Positions 61,928-64,000 of a stretch of 64,000 nucleotides of DNA are shown here, piece by piece. The position numbers and the translations under genes were made by a program. Numbering within the stretch: the first letter of the stretch is position 1; each line of letters begins with the position of its first letter. The stretch comes from Halotia branconii CENA392 (GTDB taxonomy: Bacteria > Cyanobacteriota > Cyanobacteriia > Cyanobacteriales > Nostocaceae): assembly GCF_029953635.1 (NCBI RefSeq), contig NZ_CP124543.1, positions 599,455-663,454 on the forward strand, in the 5' to 3' direction. The notes beneath the pieces were generated by a model. That model was not told where the DNA came from, ran no database searches, and saw nothing but the letters and a program-made list of their open reading frames with translations.

Positions 61928-64000
61928 CACGTCATTTGCCGAGCCATTAACTGAGAAAATAGCCCCTCAAAAGCAGCTAGTTCTTGGAAAGTTCCCTTTT
62001 GTACAACCCGCCCAGCTTGGAGTACATAGATTTGGTGAGCATTACGGATGGTGCTAAGTCGGTGAGCGATCGCTATTCTGGTAACTTGTAATTTATCTAA
62101 ACTTTCACTCACAATTGCCTGGGTTCTGTTATCTAAAGCACTAGTAGCCTCATCAAATAATAAAATGCGGGGTTTTAATGCTAAAGCACGAGCAATCAAC
62201 AACCGTTGTCGTTGTCCTCCAGAAAGATTGCCACCACCCTCACTAATTACTGTATGCATTTCCATTGGCATGGCGGCAATATCATCAGCAAATCCAGACA
62301 TTCGTGCAGCTTCCCAGGCTTCATCTAGGGTAATCTGAGCGCCACCAGCAATATTATCGAAAATTGAGGCTGCTGTCAGTTGCCCACCCTGCAAGACAAC
62401 ACCCAATTGTCGGCGTACAGCGTCTACATCTAAACCAGACAAATCTTGACCATCGTAATAGATAGTACCAGCTTCGGGGGTTTCAAACCCTAGTAGTAAT
62501 CGGAATATTGTTGATTTACCACTTCCAGATCCTCCGACAAAAGCAATGAACTCCCCAGGCTTTGCAGAGATACTCACATCATCCAACGTCAGCGCTCCAT
62601 CACTGCGGTAACGAAATGTCACATGATCTACAACAATTTTGCCAATGAGATTGCCTGGATCGGCTTTGCTGCGATCCACTTCCGGTATAGTTGCTAAAAT
62701 TGGCTGAGTGCGTTTCCACTGCGGGACGACCTGCAAAACTTCAGTAACTGTATTGCTCAGGTCTGTGGCTCCCCTAATAAAATTGCCAAAGGCTGCATTG
62801 AAAGCTAAAAAAGTACCAAGAGATAATCCAATCGCTCCTGAAGTCTGAGCTTCTTCAAACAAACTAATGGTGAACCAAAAAAGTATTCCAGAAGTTAGTG
62901 TAGGCATCAATGTATTGAAAAGTGCTACAAAATCTTCAACTTGTTGTGTACTAAGTTCAAGTTTGACTTGCCGAGAGTAGTTTTTACTCCAAGAAGCAAA
63001 GGCACGATCCTCAGCGCCAGCAACATGCAGTTTAGAAATTCCGTTGATTAACTGCACCGTTTGTCCAAAAATATCCCCCTGCAATTCCAGCAGTGGACGC
63101 ACCTTACGCAGCAGGACTACACCAGAGAGGGTAGTTACAGCAACAGCAACGAAAGCAACAGCAACAGCAACGAAAGCTAATTTGAAGTTGTAGTAAAACA
63201 ACTGCCCCAAGTAAAACAGTGCAAACAGACTAGTAATTAGATTTATTAGGGTTTTACCACTAAGTTGGCGGCGGATTGTGCTTATTGATGATACGCGGGA
63301 CTGAAGGTCGCCTGTTGTGTACTGCCGAAAAAATGATACAGGAAGATTAAGCAGTCGATCCCATACAGCTGCTTGAGTAGAAGCATCAGAAGCCGTTTCC
63401 ATTCGCAGAATCGCAAAACCTTGAGTTAGCTGAAATAAGGCTGTTCCTAAAGCAGCAATCAGTAGCCCTAATCCAACTTGCAGCAGTAGTCCCCTATCGC
63501 TATCTGGAATCGCGTTGTCCATGAGAATCGCGATCGCTTGGGGTGTGAGCATTCCCAGTAATGTCACGGTAATGCCAGTAAATAAAATAGCCAGCAGTTC
63601 TCTTGTTTGTCCTTTAAATGCGAATTGGAGTAGATCTAAAGCTGTAAGTGCCTTATCGGGCAAAGATCGATAAAACATATAAGCAATGGGAACCAGTGTT
63701 GCGGCTATACCTTCATCTACTCTTAAGCGGGTCTGCTCAACTGGGTCAAATATCTCATAGCTAGTTGCAGATATCGGTAACAGTGCAACTGGTCGGTTGT
63801 CCTGCTCAGTATAGGCTACTAAAGCACCAGAATCCTTCTCCCACCAGTTGTCCCGCAGCAACACCCGCCGCATCCGAATACGCGAAGCCCGAACAATTGC
63901 TTCCAATGGCTCTTTAACCCGCTTAAGATTTTCCGAGCGAGCCGGAGGGCAGATTTTCACCCCCAAAGCCCTTCCTACTGCACCAGCAGCGATTAATAAA
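61927..64000 (-). CDS. NHLP/NHLM-type bacteriocin export ABC transporter, permease/ATPase (5' end outside window)
   Basis: The frame stays open to the window end; the TTG at 63966 is internal (upstream codons read LLIAAGAVGRALG), so the gene is partial, with about 690 codons visible. Order of parts: a family-specific N-terminal region (IVRASRIRMRRVLLRDNWWE, PVALLPISATSYEIFDPVEQ), six membrane helices from about residue 140 to 410 (counted from 63966), then an ATPase with [24 protein letters not shown] and LLFDEATSALD. This matches the NHLM/NHLP exporters that move leader-bearing ribosomal peptides with a cognate peptidase transporter. Peptide genes are expected beyond 64000. Confidence 0.88.
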   Translation of the reverse strand, partial: LLIAAGAVGRALGVKICPPARSENLKRVKEPLEAIVRASRIRMRRVLLRDNWWEKDSGALVAYTEQDNRPVALLPISATSYEIFDPVEQTRLRVDEGIAATLVPIAYMFYRSLPDKALTALDLLQFAFKGQTRELLAILFTGITVTLLGMLTPQAIAILMDNAIPDSDRGLLLQVGLGLLIAALGTALFQLTQGFAILRMETASDASTQAAVWDRLLNLPVSFFRQYTTGDLQSRVSSISTIRRQLSGKTLINLITSLFALFYLGQLFYYNFKLAFVAVAVAFVAVAVTTLSGVVLLRKVRPLLELQGDIFGQTVQLINGISKLHVAGAEDRAFASWSKNYSRQVKLELSTQQVEDFVALFNTLMPTLTSGILFWFTISLFEEAQTSGAIGLSLGTFLAFNAAFGNFIRGATDLSNTVTEVLQVVPQWKRTQPILATIPEVDRSKADPGNLIGKIVVDHVTFRYRSDGALTLDDVSISAKPGEFIAFVGGSGSGKSTIFRLLLGFETPEAGTIYYDGQDLSGLDVDAVRRQLGVVLQGGQLTAASIFDNIAGGAQITLDEAWEAARMSGFADDIAAMPMEMHTVISEGGGNLSGGQRQRLLIARALALKPRILLFDEATSALDNRTQAIVSESLDKLQVTRIAIAHRLSTIRNAHQIYVLQAGRVVQKGTFQELAAFEGLFSQLMARQMT

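Overview
The window is chromosomal DNA from an oxygenic, phycobilisome-containing cyanobacterium, most likely a filamentous heterocyst-forming type related to Nostoc, Calothrix or Tolypothrix. The evidence is a psaA-psaB operon, chlM, hemF, thf1/psb29, a CpcT-type bilin lyase, an ndhS-like gene and an HCF173-like protein, together with many HIP1 octamers (GCGATCGC) and heptamer tandem repeats (GGGGCTA, GCCCCAT, CTCCCTG types) typical of Nostocales. Genus and species are inference. Almost all genes are ordinary housekeeping or conserved cyanobacterial genes on both strands in short units. No rRNA, tRNA, CRISPR array or intact insertion sequence was seen.

Layout. 0-3.5 kb: 3' part of ferredoxin-type glutamate synthase, closed by a strong terminator. 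3.5-5.3 kb: a minus-strand group of selfish-type genes: a DUF433/DUF5615 pair, a PemK/MazF-like pair, and a LAGLIDADG homing endonuclease gene broken by one in-frame TAA. 5.5-10.3 kb: psaA-psaB (minus) with terminator and an intercistronic hairpin. 10.7-18 kb: a proline-rich lipoprotein, a MITE-like element carrying 42-bp tandem repeats, a Uma2 protein, glutaminase, a SIMPL protein, a thioredoxin/NHL-repeat protein and a haem-binding Tll0287-like protein. 18-32.9 kb: a GFA protein, an SDR/CIA30 (HCF173-like) protein, a HugZ-like protein, an alpha/beta hydrolase with a degraded triad, a CcmS-like protein, an ABC exporter, a prohibitin, DUF1824, an ABC-F protein, chlM, DUF423, and a large beta-helix/RTX protein. 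32.9-35.1 kb: a long AT-rich gene-free stretch ending in an element with inverted ends.

35-45 kb: ExbB/ExbD-like proton channel pair, thf1, cpcT-like, STAS, hemF, an SRPBCC protein, an Mrp-type ATPase, RodA and NdhS. 45-51 kb: a HAS-barrel protein, a cation/proton antiporter with USP tail, and UDP-glucuronate decarboxylase plus UDP-glucose dehydrogenase (UDP-xylose supply). 51-58 kb: DUF2993, a DUF2442 gene broken by one in-frame TAA, a 2OG-Fe(II) oxygenase, a small exported protein, a CruA/CruP-family flavoprotein, purM and a PHP phosphoesterase. 59-64 kb: a divergent cupin/cysteine-hydrolase and amidohydrolase cluster, then an NHLP/NHLM-type peptide-export ABC transporter running off the window end.

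The most noteworthy observations are the two genes interrupted by single in-frame TAA codons, both lying where no gene would otherwise be called; the inverted-repeat elements at about 12.35-12.63, 34.66-35.03 and 36.57-36.67 kb; the alpha/beta hydrolase apparently lacking catalytic acid and histidine; the small amide-hydrolysis cluster; and the NHLP exporter, which suggests a peptide natural-product locus just outside the window. I did not find a clear previously undescribed multi-gene system.
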